Positions 8,818-17,424 of a DNA stretch of 64,000 nt are shown here, in pieces. Position numbers and translations under genes: made by a program. This DNA is from Bog-756 sp963778165 (lineage in GTDB: Bacteria > Actinomycetota > Acidimicrobiia > Acidimicrobiales > RAAP-2). The stretch covers positions 124,001 through 188,000 of the forward strand of contig CAVZTE010000003.1 of the NCBI GenBank assembly GCA_963778165.1. The letters are read 5' to 3'. Under the pieces are notes generated by a model that had not been told where the DNA came from, did no database searches, and was given only the letters and a program-made list of their open reading frames with translations. The stretch's first letter is position 1. The number at the start of each line of letters is the position of its first letter.

Positions 8818-9699
8818 ATGAGGATAGGAGCCCACGTAAGGGCAGGTAAGGGCCTTGTTCCAGCTTTGGAACACGGGGCGGAAATCAAAGCCGAGGTGGT
8901 CCAGATCTTCACCCAGAGCCCACGGATGTGGAAGCCGTCGCAGTACGGCCCCGAGGTGTTGGCCGGCTACCGCCAAGCTCAGCTCGAGCATCCGTCGGTC
9001 ACCTCGACCTACTGCCACGCCACCTACCTGATCAACCTGGCCACCCCCGATCCCGTGCTGGCGGACAAGTCACGGGTCTGCCTGAACTCCAACCTGGCCA
9101 CGGCCCAGGGTATGGGTGCCGACGGGTTGGTCCTCCACATCGGCAGCCATCGGGGGACCAGTTTTGAGGAGTCGCTTCCCGGGGTGGTCGATGCGCTGAT
9201 CGAGGCGCTGGACTCGGTACCCGAGGTGCCCGCCGACCAGGGCCCGTGCCCGATCCTGCTCGAGAACGCCGCCGGGGCCGGCGACACGGTGGGGCGGTCG
9301 TTCGAGGAGCTCGGGCAGGTCATCGAGGCGGCGGGAGGCGACGAACGGCTCGGGGTGTGCCTCGACACCCAGCACCTGTGGGCGTCGGGGATCCCGTTCG
9401 CCACCATCGAAGACGCCGACGACCTGATGAAGCTGGTGGACCGGACGGTGGGGATGGAACGGCTGCGGTGCCTGCATCTCAATGACTCGAAGGTGCCCTT
9501 CGGGGCCAACCGGGACCGCCACGAGAACATCGGGGACGGGACCATCGGGGCCAAGGGTCTGGCCGCCCTGATGGGGCATCCTGACCTGCAGGGCCTGCCG
9601 GCCATCATGGAGGTCCCGGGCGATGGGGACGGGCCGCGCAAGAAGGACGTGGCCAAGGCCCGGAGGATCTGGAAGCAGGGTCTGGCCCTCCGCTCCTGA
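8818..9699 (+). CDS. nfo: Deoxyribonuclease IV (AP endonuclease)
   Basis: Endonuclease IV cleaves DNA 5' to abasic sites in base-excision repair using a trinuclear zinc site. The TIM-barrel signatures are present: MRIGAHVRAGKGLVPALEHG, QIFTQSPRMWKP, YCHATYLINLATPD, LVLHIGSHRG, ILLENAAGAG, GVCLDTQHLWASG, CLHLNDSKVPFGANRDRHEN and AIMEVPGDG. Length 293 aa is normal. ATG 8818 matches the family N-terminus and lies 7 nt after TACGGT. The frame is open further upstream but that part is not conserved. Confidence 0.95.
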   Translation: MRIGAHVRAGKGLVPALEHGAEIKAEVVQIFTQSPRMWKPSQYGPEVLAGYRQAQLEHPSVTSTYCHATYLINLATPDPVLADKSRVCLNSNLATAQGMGADGLVLHIGSHRGTSFEESLPGVVDALIEALDSVPEVPADQGPCPILLENAAGAGDTVGRSFEELGQVIEAAGGDERLGVCLDTQHLWASGIPFATIEDADDLMKLVDRTVGMERLRCLHLNDSKVPFGANRDRHENIGDGTIGAKGLAALMGHPDLQGLPAIMEVPGDGDGPRKKDVAKARRIWKQGLALRS

Positions 9700-9792
9700 T
9701 CTCCCCAGGCCCGAACTCCACGGCCCGGGCGAAGGCCCGTCAGGAAGGGGCCCGATACCCAGCCCGGATACCCAGAAGGCGGCGGTCAAGAT
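9700..9792 (+). terminator. GC-rich hairpin region after nfo
   Basis: Downstream of the nfo stop, CGGGC-GAAG-GCCCG can form a short stem-loop (about 9726-9740), followed by a duplicated GATACCCAG motif. There is no T-run, so the terminator role is tentative. Confidence 0.3.
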
Positions 9793-9879
9793 AGGGTCGC
9801 CCTCCGCCGCCCCACGCCGGCACCACAGCCGTGCCGGGCCACAGCAGCACACCGAGATCCGAACCGAAAGGAACCGAAC

Positions 9880-11271
9880 ATGACCACCGAGACCCGCATG
9901 GAATCCGACAGCATGGGGGAGATCGAGGTCCCCGCGGACGTGTACTGGGGGGCCCAGACGGCTCGGTCCCTGCACCACTTCCCGATCGGCGATGACCGGA
10001 TGCCTGAGCCGCTGATCCGGGCTTTCGGGCTGCTGAAGGAGGCATCGACCCAGGTGAACGCCGATCTGGGCAAGATGCCGGCGGACAAGGCGGCGTTGAT
10101 CATCACCGCGGCCCACGAGGTGGCCGAGGGTCGGTTGGACGACCAGTTCCCGTTGAGTGTGTGGCAGACCGGGAGTGGGACCCAGACCAACATGAACGCC
10201 AACGAGGTCATCTCCAACCGGGCCATCGAGCTGGCCGGCGGGGTGCTGGGGTCGAAGGTGCCGGTGCACCCCAACGACGACGTCAACATGTCGCAGTCGT
10301 CCAACGACACCTTCCCGACGGCCATGCACATTGCGGCGGTGGAGCAGATCAGCCACAAGTTGCTCCCGGCCATCCGGCATCTGCGGGACGAGCTGGACAA
10401 GAAGTCGAAGGCCTTCTCCACCATCACCAAGATCGGGCGTACGCACCTGATGGACGCCGTGCCCCTCACCCTCGGCCAGGAGTTCTCCGGTTACGTCGCC
10501 CAACTCGACGCCGACCTCCGGCGCATCGAGTTCACCCTGGACGATCTGTACGAGCTGGCCGCAGGAGGCACCGCCGTCGGGACCGGGCTCAACACCCATC
10601 CGGAGTTCGGGACCAGGGTGGCGGCGGCCATCGCCGAGCTCACCGGGCTGCCCTTCGTCACCGCACCCAACAAGTTCGCCGCCCTGGCCGCCCACGACGC
10701 CATGGTCATGACCAGTGGGGCGTTGCGGACGCTGGCGGCCTCACTGATCAAGATCGCCGACGACCTGCGGTGGTTGGGGTCGGGTCCCCGGGCCGGGCTG
10801 GGCGAGCTCATCCTCCCGGAGAACGAGCCCGGGTCGTCGATCATGCCGGGCAAGGTCAACCCGACCCAGTGCGAGGCCATGATCATGGTGTGCATCCAGG
10901 TCTACGCCTGCGACACCGCCGTGGCCATGGCCGGCGCCCGGGGCAATCTCGAGCTCAACGTGTGCAAGCCGGTCATCGTCTACAACCTGCTGCACGCGGT
11001 GCAGTTGTTGAGTGAGGCCTCGGCCACCTTCACCCGCTTCTGCGTCGAGGGTCTGGAGCCCAACGGCCCCCGCATCCGCCAGCACCTCGAGGACTCCTTG
11101 ATGTTGGTGACCGCCCTCACCCCGCTGATCGGCTACGACAAGGCCGCCGAAGTGGCCAAGAAGGCCCACAAGGACGGGGGTACGCTCCGGGAGGCCGCCG
11201 TGGAGCTGGGTTACCTGACCGGGGAGCAGTTCGATCAGTCGGTCCGGCCGGAATCCATGACCCACCCCTGA
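9880..11271 (+). CDS. fumC: Class II fumarate hydratase
   Basis: Fumarase C interconverts fumarate and L-malate in the TCA cycle; homotetrameric, iron-independent. Key motifs: GSGTQTNMNANEVI, the substrate loop HPNDDVNMSQSSNDTFPTAM, KIGRTHLMDAVPLTLGQEFS and the superfamily signature GSSIMPGKVNPTQCEAM. Length 463 aa is standard. ATG 9880 is preceded by GAAAGGAACCGAAC, an acceptable ribosome-binding site. It lies upstream of, and in line with, the two P450 genes, separated by 140 bp of purine-rich sequence. Confidence 0.97.
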   Translation: MTTETRMESDSMGEIEVPADVYWGAQTARSLHHFPIGDDRMPEPLIRAFGLLKEASTQVNADLGKMPADKAALIITAAHEVAEGRLDDQFPLSVWQTGSGTQTNMNANEVISNRAIELAGGVLGSKVPVHPNDDVNMSQSSNDTFPTAMHIAAVEQISHKLLPAIRHLRDELDKKSKAFSTITKIGRTHLMDAVPLTLGQEFSGYVAQLDADLRRIEFTLDDLYELAAGGTAVGTGLNTHPEFGTRVAAAIAELTGLPFVTAPNKFAALAAHDAMVMTSGALRTLAASLIKIADDLRWLGSGPRAGLGELILPENEPGSSIMPGKVNPTQCEAMIMVCIQVYACDTAVAMAGARGNLELNVCKPVIVYNLLHAVQLLSEASATFTRFCVEGLEPNGPRIRQHLEDSLMLVTALTPLIGYDKAAEVAKKAHKDGGTLREAAVELGYLTGEQFDQSVRPESMTHP

Positions 11272-11411
11272 TCCGCCGGGCCCGGCTCCGGGGAGGACCG
11301 GGGACCGCCCGCTGGGAAGGCCAGCGAACGAAGGGAAGGGCAGGATGACGGGACCGGGAGGGGCAGGCAACGACCGGAGGGGCAGCAAACGAGCGGGAGG
11401 GAGGGCACCGG

Positions 11412-12711
11412 ATGGACCTCGACATCGCTGATCCCGCCGCCATCGATCTGGCCGACGTCGATCTCACCGACCTCGACCTCTTCACCGGCGGGTTCCCCGA
11501 CCAGGTCTTCACCGCCCTGCGTCGACAGGCCCCGGTGTGGTGGCACGCCCCCACCGCCCACACGCCCGACGGGGTCGGCTTCTGGGTGGTGAGCCGGTAC
11601 GCCGACATCATCGAGGTGGCTGCCGACCCCGAGCTGTACTCGTCGGAGCGGGCACCCGGTGCCGACGGGGGCGGGACCATCATCCAGGACCTTCCCTACG
11701 GCTTCGCCTCCGGAGTCCTGCTCAACATGATGGACGACCCTCGCCACCACCGGATCCGACGGCTGGTGACACCGTCGGTGGCGCCGAGAGCGCTGGCCCT
11801 CATGGAGGCCGAGCTGAAGGAGCGGGCCGGTCGGATCATCGATGCCGTGGCGCGACCGGGGATCGTGCGACTTCCTGACCGAGGTGGCCGTCGAGCTACC
11901 GCTGCAAGCGGTGGCAGCCCTGATGGGGGTGCCGGACGCCGACCGGCACGACCTGATGTCCTGGTCCAATACCACCCTGGATTTCGAAGGCCGCGAGCTG
12001 GGGGAGACCAACGACGACGTGGTCCAGGCTGCGGCCTCGATGGCGGCCTACGGCGCCGAGCTGATCGCCGACAAGAAGGCCCGTCCGGGCGACGACATCG
12101 TCTCGGCGGTGGCCCAGGCCCAGATCGAGGACGAAAACGGTGACGCCCGACCGCTCACCGACATGGAACTGCTCATGTTCTTCAACCTGTTGGTGGTGGC
12201 GGGCAGCGAGACCACCCGGAACTCGATCGCCTTGGGGCTGGTGGCCCTCATCGAGCATCCCGACCAGCTCGAGGCCCTGCGGTCCGACCGGTCACTGATG
12301 CCCACCGCGGTGGAGGAGATCCTGCGGTGGACCACCGCCACCCTGTACAACAGGCGCACGGCCACCCGTCCCACCGAGTTGGGCGGTCAACAGATCGGGG
12401 TCGGCGACAAGGTCACCCTGTGGTGGCCCTCGGCCAACCGGGACGAGTCGGTGTTCGAGGACCCCTTCCGATTCGACATCCGCCGGAATCCCAACCCCCA
12501 TGTGACCTTTGGGCACCGGACCCACTTCTGCATGGGGGCCAATCTGGCCCGCATGGAGATCCGGGTGATCCTCGACGAGGTCCTGGACCGGTTGGAGAAC
12601 GTGGAGTTGGTGGGTCCCGTGGTCCGGGTCCGGACCAACAAGCACGCCGGGGTGTGGCGGGTGCCGGTGGAGTTCACCGCCCGGACCGTCGGCAAGCCGG
12701 CCGCCACCTGA
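11412..12711 (+). CDS. Cytochrome P450 (CYP125/CYP124-like), apparent +1 frameshift
   Basis: Bacterial soluble P450 monooxygenase. Residues 1-~148 (FPDQVFTALRRQAPVWWHAP, HRIRRLVTPSVAPRAL) read from ATG 11412. From about 11866 the conserved sequence SCDFLTEVAVELPLQAVAAL continues one frame on. Deleting one base near 11855-11866 restores 432 residues. I-helix VVAGSETTRNS, ExxR helix EEILRW and heme-ligand loop FGHRTHFCMGANLAR are all intact, so the enzyme would be functional if the frameshift is an artefact. Resembles actinobacterial steroid/alkyl P450s; substrate not determinable. ATG 11412 follows a strong GGGAGGGAGGG site. Confidence 0.87.
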
Positions 12712-12719
12712 CCGGAGCG

Positions 12720-12792
12720 CCGTTTTCGCACCTGCTTTCGTCCCGTGTTTCGCACCCGCCTTCGCCCCGCTTTCGCCCCTCGTTTGGAGCGG
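12720..12792. repeat. Imperfect repeats between the P450 genes
   Basis: The ~200-bp gap between the P450 genes contains several degenerate copies of a TTCGCACC-GC-TTTCG-CCC motif. No coding signal was seen; promoter content unclear. Confidence 0.6.
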
Positions 12793-12915
12793 GCCGTATA
12801 CTCCGGGGACGATCCGCATTCGACCACGAACGGTCGGCCCGCCAGGCCCCGACCGGTCCGGATTGGGCCGCATCGGAGCTCGTGGGAACCGGCACCGCGT
12901 CCACGGGGGAGCTCC

Positions 12916-14127
12916 ATGACCATCGCACCCGACCACCTGGCCATCGGCCTGACCGACGGAACGTTCTACGGAGGCGACCCGTTCCCGGCCTTCGCCTGGA
13001 TGCGCCAGCATGCGCCGGCTTACTTCGACGAGTCAGCCGGTGTATGGGGCATAACCCGGTACGCCGACATCAAGGAGATCTCGAAGGACCCCGAGACGTT
13101 CTCGAACGCCGGTGGCATCCGCCCCGACAACGGGCCCCTGCCGATGATGATCGACTTCGATGCCCCCGAGCACGTGCGCCGGCGGCGGCTGGTGAGCGAG
13201 GGGTTCACCCCCCGACGGATCCGGGAGAGCGAAGAGGGCATCCGGGTCATCTGTGACGCCATCATCGACCGGGTCTGCGAAGCGGGGTCGGCCGACTTCG
13301 TCCGGGACATCGCCGCCCCGCTCCCGATGATCGTGATCGGCAACATGCTGGGCGTGGCGCCCGAGGACCGTGATGACCTCCTGCGGTGGTCGGACGACAT
13401 GCTCAAGTCCCTGGGCTCACCGGACCCGGGGGCCATAGAGCTGGCCGCCGCCGCGGCCATGGAGTACGCCGAGTACGTCACCGCCATCGCCGCCCAGCGC
13501 AAGCGTGACAACCAGTCCGACGACCTGATCGGCACGCTGGTCCACGCCGAGATCGACGGGGACCGGTTGGACGAGTCATCGGTGATCTATGAATCGCTCC
13601 TCATCCTCATCGGCGGGGACGAGACCACCCGGCACGTGATCAGTGGCGGAATGTTCGAGCTGCTCCGTCACCCCGACCAGTTGGAGCGCCTCACGGCCAA
13701 CCGGTCGCTCATGCCCGGGGCGGTGGAGGAGATGCTGCGGTGGGTCTCGCCCATCAAGAACATGGCCCGGCAGGTGACCAGGGACGTGGAGTTCGCCGGT
13801 GAGACCCTCAGCAAGGGCCAGAAGCTCCTGCTGCTCTACCCGTCGGGCAACCGGGACGAGACGGTCTTCGACCGGCCGGAGATCTTCGACATCACCCGGA
13901 CCCCCAACGACCACATGGCCTTCGGCTTCGGCTCCCACTTCTGCCTGGGCAACCGGCTGGCCCGCATGGAGTTGAGCGTCATGTTCGACCGGCTGCTCGA
14001 CCGCCTGCCCGACATCGCCCTGGCCGAGGACACCGAGCCGCCCAAGCGGGCCGCCAACTTCGTGTCCGGCTATGAGACCATGCCGGTGGTGTTCACCCCG
14101 TCGGCTCCGGTGGGGGCTTCCGCCTAG
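12916..14127 (+). CDS. Cytochrome P450 (CYP142-like)
   Basis: Intact P450 of 403 aa. I-helix LILIGGDETTRHVISGGM, ExxR EEMLRW, and heme loop FGFGSHFCLGNRLAR with the axial Cys are all visible. The GGDETTRH helix resembles the CYP142/CYP125 group that oxidises cholesterol side chains, but that assignment is only by motif. ATG 12916 is preceded by GGGGGAGCTCC; the open frame upstream to 12745 is not conserved. It needs a ferredoxin and reductase, neither of which is adjacent. The tandem arrangement with another P450 suggests linked substrates. Confidence 0.93.
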   Translation: MTIAPDHLAIGLTDGTFYGGDPFPAFAWMRQHAPAYFDESAGVWGITRYADIKEISKDPETFSNAGGIRPDNGPLPMMIDFDAPEHVRRRRLVSEGFTPRRIRESEEGIRVICDAIIDRVCEAGSADFVRDIAAPLPMIVIGNMLGVAPEDRDDLLRWSDDMLKSLGSPDPGAIELAAAAAMEYAEYVTAIAAQRKRDNQSDDLIGTLVHAEIDGDRLDESSVIYESLLILIGGDETTRHVISGGMFELLRHPDQLERLTANRSLMPGAVEEMLRWVSPIKNMARQVTRDVEFAGETLSKGQKLLLLYPSGNRDETVFDRPEIFDITRTPNDHMAFGFGSHFCLGNRLARMELSVMFDRLLDRLPDIALAEDTEPPKRAANFVSGYETMPVVFTPSAPVGASA

Positions 14128-14204
14128 CCGAGCCGAAACCCCGACATCCGAACATGTCGGCGAGCAGTTTGTAGACCAACGAGCGGGCGGAAGGAGATGG
14201 CGCC

Positions 14205-14516
14205 ATGAAGCAACCGGTTCTCAGCCCAGACGCAGTGACCGAGGCCCTGTCCTCGACCGGTGGGCTGCAGTGGCAGTTGGTGGCGGGGAAGTTGGTCAAG
14301 GTGGTGGAGTGCGCCGGGTTCGTGGGCTCATTGGCCTACGTGGGCGCGGTGGGGGAGTTGGCTGAAGAGGCCAACCACCACCCCGATATCGATATCCGCT
14401 ACAACCGGGTGACCCTGGCGCTGATCACCCACGACTCCGGGGGGATCACCCAACTCGATCTGGATCTGGCCCGGGCCATCGACGCCGTCACCGTGGGACT
14501 CAAGGACCCGGACTGA
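14205..14516 (+). CDS. 4a-hydroxytetrahydrobiopterin dehydratase
   Basis: Pterin-4a-carbinolamine dehydratase (PCD/DCoH), 103 aa, which recycles oxidised tetrahydropterin or related pterins. The active-site signature EEANHHPDIDIRYNRVTLAL followed by THDSGGIT contains the catalytic HHP and the distal His. ATG 14205 follows GGAAGGAGATGGCGCC. No aromatic amino-acid hydroxylase is nearby; actinobacterial copies may serve molybdopterin or folate metabolism. Confidence 0.93.
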   Translation: MKQPVLSPDAVTEALSSTGGLQWQLVAGKLVKVVECAGFVGSLAYVGAVGELAEEANHHPDIDIRYNRVTLALITHDSGGITQLDLDLARAIDAVTVGLKDPD

Positions 14517-14589
14517 CTCAGCCGGACTCAGCCCACCAGCCGACTCAGCCCACTCATCCCACCAGCCGGACTCCGCCCTCCAGCCCGAA

Positions 14590-15252
14590 TCAGCCGACCG
14601 GGAGCTCCCACAGCGGGAACCAGCGGTCCAGATCCGGCTCGATCGTCAGGTCGTCGGCCACCAGGCTCTTGAGTTTGAGCTCTTGTTCCATGTCCCGCTG
14701 CTCGTGGCCGGTGGGCACGAACGGGTAGAACGTGCCGCGCTTGAACAGATAGACCAGGTAGGCGGTCGAGGCCAGCACGTGACCGGGGCCCGCAGTGGGT
14801 TCCGGCATCGGAGCAGAAGGATCCGGCACCAGGTCCGGATCGGGCTCCGGGGCCGCCGGAGCACCCGACGAGTCCACAGGAGCGATCCCGAAGACCGAGC
14901 ACAAAAGTTGGGGCCCCCACCCAGAGTCGGACAGGGACGAGTTCACCAGGTGGACCCGGGTGACCAACTCCTCGATGTCGGCGTCCTCGATGACCAGCCA
15001 GTGGTAGCCGTAGCTGTCCTCGGCCTTGTGGAACCCGCTGGCGTCGTCCATGGCCAGCAGCTTGACCACTTCAGCCTGCATGTCCTCAAACCCCTGACCG
15101 GACGGCGGCTTGAAGCAGACCCCGGCCCGGCCCGAGCAGACCAGCCCGGCCGCACTCTGGAGGGTGATCGATGCCGAGGGCAGGGCGAACAGGGCGTCGA
15201 GGTCTGACTGGACCGGCTTGGTCCTGCCGAGGATGGTGTTGAGCAACCCCAT
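14590..15252 (-). CDS. pspAB: PspA-associated protein PspAB
   Basis: Member of the PspA-associated PspAB family: N-terminus MGLLNTILGRTKPVQSDLDA, then FALPSASITLQSAAGLVCSG, and a C-terminal block ending near DLTIEPDLDRWFPLWELP. 220 aa. A Pro/Asp-rich stretch (residues ~125-150) interrupts the domain. Position downstream of pspA-pspAA-htpX matches the actinobacterial membrane-stress cluster. Biochemical role unknown. Confidence 0.85.
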   Translation of the reverse strand: MGLLNTILGRTKPVQSDLDALFALPSASITLQSAAGLVCSGRAGVCFKPPSGQGFEDMQAEVVKLLAMDDASGFHKAEDSYGYHWLVIEDADIEELVTRVHLVNSSLSDSGWGPQLLCSVFGIAPVDSSGAPAAPEPDPDLVPDPSAPMPEPTAGPGHVLASTAYLVYLFKRGTFYPFVPTGHEQRDMEQELKLKSLVADDLTIEPDLDRWFPLWELPVG

Positions 15253-15375
15253 CAGACCGGCCCCATCACAGCCGCCCCATCAGACCGGCCCCCGCCGGAT
15301 CAGCCCCCGCCGGATCAGCCCCCGCCAGGTCCGCCCCCGCCAGGCCGGCTCCACCACGCCGGAGCGCCGAAACCA
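15253..15375. repeat. Short direct repeats between pspAB and htpX
   Basis: The spacer holds repeats such as CCCCATCAGACCGGCCCC and a 15-bp CGGATCAGCCCCCGC unit in near-tandem copies. No gene or clear terminator. Confidence 0.75.
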
Positions 15376-15378
15376 GAG

Positions 15379-16317
15379 TCACGAAGGACGACCGAGCTCG
15401 GCCTCGATGGTGGCCAGCTGAGCCAGGCGCTTCTCCAGGGTGGGGTGGGTCGAGAACAGGGTGGACAGGCTGACCCCGCTCTTGGCGATGGCCGGGGTGA
15501 AGTAGAAGGCGTTGAAGCTCTCCGCCGACCGGAGGTCACGGGTGGGGATCCTCGACATCTCGCCGGTCACCTTGACCAGGGCCGACGCCAGGGCCGAGGG
15601 CCTCCCGGTCAATAGGGCACCGGAGCGGTCGGCGGCCAGCTCGCGGTAGCGGGACAGGGCCATGGTCAACAGGAAGCTGATGGCGTAGACCACCACCGAG
15701 ACGGCCAGCACCAACAGTTCGACCAGGGCGGCCTGGTCGTTCCCACCCTGGTTGTTGCCTCGATTACCGCCTCCGAACCCGCCCATGAGGCCGGTCCACA
15801 ACATGATCCGGGTGATCATGCCGGCCACCATCCCCAAGAAGCTGGCAATCGTCATCACGGCCACGTCGCGGTGAGCCACGTGGGAGAGCTCGTGGGACAG
15901 CACGGCCTCGAGCTCGGCCTCGTCCAGGCGACGCATCAGGCCGGAGGTGGCGCACACCACCGCGCTGTTGGGGCTCCGCCCGGTGGCGAAGGCATTGGGC
16001 ACATCGGTGTCGGCGATGGCCACCCGGGGCTTCTTCATGTCGGCCAGGGCGCACAGCCGGTCGATGACCCCGTGCAGCTGGGGGGCCTGTTCGGGCGTGA
16101 CGATCTTGCCGTGCATGCCGAACAGGGCGATCTTGTCGGAGAACCAGTACTGGACGAACAAGATGATGGCGGCGAAGACCAGCACCACGACATAGGAGAT
16201 GCCGAAGGCGATCAGCAGTCCGATGACCGCGCCGTAGAGGAGCACCAGCAGCAAGCCGGTGGTGAACATCCGCAGGGTCAACCCGTGGTCTGAAGGGATG
16301 TTGCGTGCAGTACTCAT
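15379..16317 (-). CDS. htpX: Zinc metalloprotease HtpX
   Basis: Membrane-embedded M48 peptidase that degrades misfolded membrane proteins. Two N-terminal membrane segments (MFTTGLLLVLLYGAVIGLLI and the following VVVLVFAAIILFVQYW), the zinc motif EAVLSHELSHVAHRD (HExxH), two more membrane segments around a Gly/Asn-rich loop, and the third-ligand region RELAADRSGALLTG. 312 aa. ATG 16317 chosen by homology; a longer open frame to 16536 overlaps pspAA and is not conserved. The Psp-cluster context indicates envelope-stress quality control. Confidence 0.94.
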   Translation of the reverse strand: MSTARNIPSDHGLTLRMFTTGLLLVLLYGAVIGLLIAFGISYVVVLVFAAIILFVQYWFSDKIALFGMHGKIVTPEQAPQLHGVIDRLCALADMKKPRVAIADTDVPNAFATGRSPNSAVVCATSGLMRRLDEAELEAVLSHELSHVAHRDVAVMTIASFLGMVAGMITRIMLWTGLMGGFGGGNRGNNQGGNDQAALVELLVLAVSVVVYAISFLLTMALSRYRELAADRSGALLTGRPSALASALVKVTGEMSRIPTRDLRSAESFNAFYFTPAIAKSGVSLSTLFSTHPTLEKRLAQLATIEAELGRPS

Positions 16318-16324
16318 GGGTGAC

Positions 16325-16606
16325 TCAGCGGTCGTCAGCCCCCGAGGTGTCCGCCAGCAGGCTCTTGGTCTCGGCCAGGGTGGCGTCGGGGAACGGGACC
16401 ACCAGGTCGGAAGTGGCGAAGGTGTCGTCGGCCACCGGCTCGCCCAGTCGGCGGACCTCCGCCACCAGGGCGGCCAGGGCCGGGCCGAAGGCCTTCTCGT
16501 CCCCGTGGTCGACGGCGTCGGCCACCTTGGAGTCAAAGGACTCGAGCTCTCCCCGGTCCTCGTCGGGGATGAGGAACTGCCCTTCCCCCAGGATCCGGAC
16601 GATCAC
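16325..16606 (-). CDS. pspAA: PspA-associated protein PspAA
   Basis: 93-residue PspAA protein: MIVRILGEGQFLIPDEDRGE, then LESFDSKVADAVDHGDEKAF and a C-terminal PFPDATLAETKSLL helix. ATG 16606 overlaps the pspA stop (ATGA), so it is translated with pspA. Thought to work with PspA at the membrane; mechanism not established. Confidence 0.9.
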   Translation of the reverse strand: MIVRILGEGQFLIPDEDRGELESFDSKVADAVDHGDEKAFGPALAALVAEVRRLGEPVADDTFATSDLVVPFPDATLAETKSLLADTSGADDR

Positions 16607-17356
16607 GACGGTGCCCCCTCGGCATCGGCCGAGCCCAGGGCGGCCGGGGGCGGACCACCGGTACCGACCTCGGCCTTGAGGGCGGCCAGCTCGGCGTCAA
16701 CGGAAGACTGGGTCGAGGCCTGGTCCAACTGGGCCTGGATGTCGTCCACCGGCTGGACTGAGGTCGGTGAGGGCGCCCGAGGACAAGAGCTCGTCCATGG
16801 CCCCGGCCCGGGCCTGCATGCCGTCGATCTTGTCCTGGGCCCGCTGCATGGACATGCCGGCATCGCTCATCGACTCCGAGATGCCCGATACCGCCTCGCC
16901 GATCTTGGTCTGGGCCTCGGCCGCCGTGTAGGTGGCCTTCATGGTCTCCTTCTTCGTGCGGAAGGAGTCCACCTGGGTCTGGAGCTTCTGGGCCGTGGCG
17001 ATCAGCTTCTGCTCCTGCCCGGAGACCTGGTCGTGCTGGGTCTTGAGGTCGGCCAGCTGCGGCTCGAGGGCGGCCCGCCGCGACAGGGCCTCCCGGGCCA
17101 GGTCCTCATTGCCCTGGCTCAGGGCCGCCTTGGCCTGGGACTGGAGCTTGTCCGCACTGGTCTGCAGCTGCGAGGCCTGCAGTTCGATCCGCTTCTTGGC
17201 CGTGGTGACGTCGGCGACGCTCCGGCGGACCTTTTGGAGGCTCTCCAGCTGCTTCTGGTACGAGAGGTCCAGGGACTCCCGCGGATCCTCGGCCTTGTCC
17301 AGCAACTTGTTGGTTTTGGCCTGGACAATTCCCGACAGGCGCTTCATCACGCTCAT
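16603..17356 (-). CDS. pspA: PspA/IM30 family phage-shock protein, apparent +1 frameshift
   Basis: Coiled-coil ESCRT-III-like PspA that stabilises the cytoplasmic membrane. N-terminal amphipathic helix MSVMKRLSGIVQAKTNKLLD, then long heptad-rich helices (LREA-type region LAREALSRRAALEPQLADLK). The main frame reads to about residue 195 (MDELLSSGALTD), after which the conserved end VDDIQAQLDQASTQSSVDAE continues one frame on and stops at 16603, overlapping pspAA. One base removed near 16752-16775 gives 250 aa, the normal length. The overlap with pspAA supports the corrected C-terminus. First gene of the operon and divergent from mca. Confidence 0.87.
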
Positions 17357-17411
17357 TGTGGTGAATCCTTCCTCGAACTCGGCAATTGAAGCTTAGGGCC
17401 TCACCGCCCGG

Positions 17412-17417
17412 TAGCGT
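17412..17417 (+). promoter_or_regulatory. -10 box TAGCGT of leaderless mca
   Basis: TAGCGT ends exactly 7 nt before GTG 17425, and a TTGAAG lies 20 bp upstream. The 68-bp gap between the divergent pspA and mca starts must hold both promoters. Confidence 0.65.
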
Positions 17418-17424
17418 GTGCGCC

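Noticed and set aside
11412..14127. Complete cholesterol-catabolism cluster around the P450 pair
   Set aside because: No ring-degradation, CoA-ligase or mce genes are nearby. The P450 similarity and one SCP2 protein do not establish a pathway.
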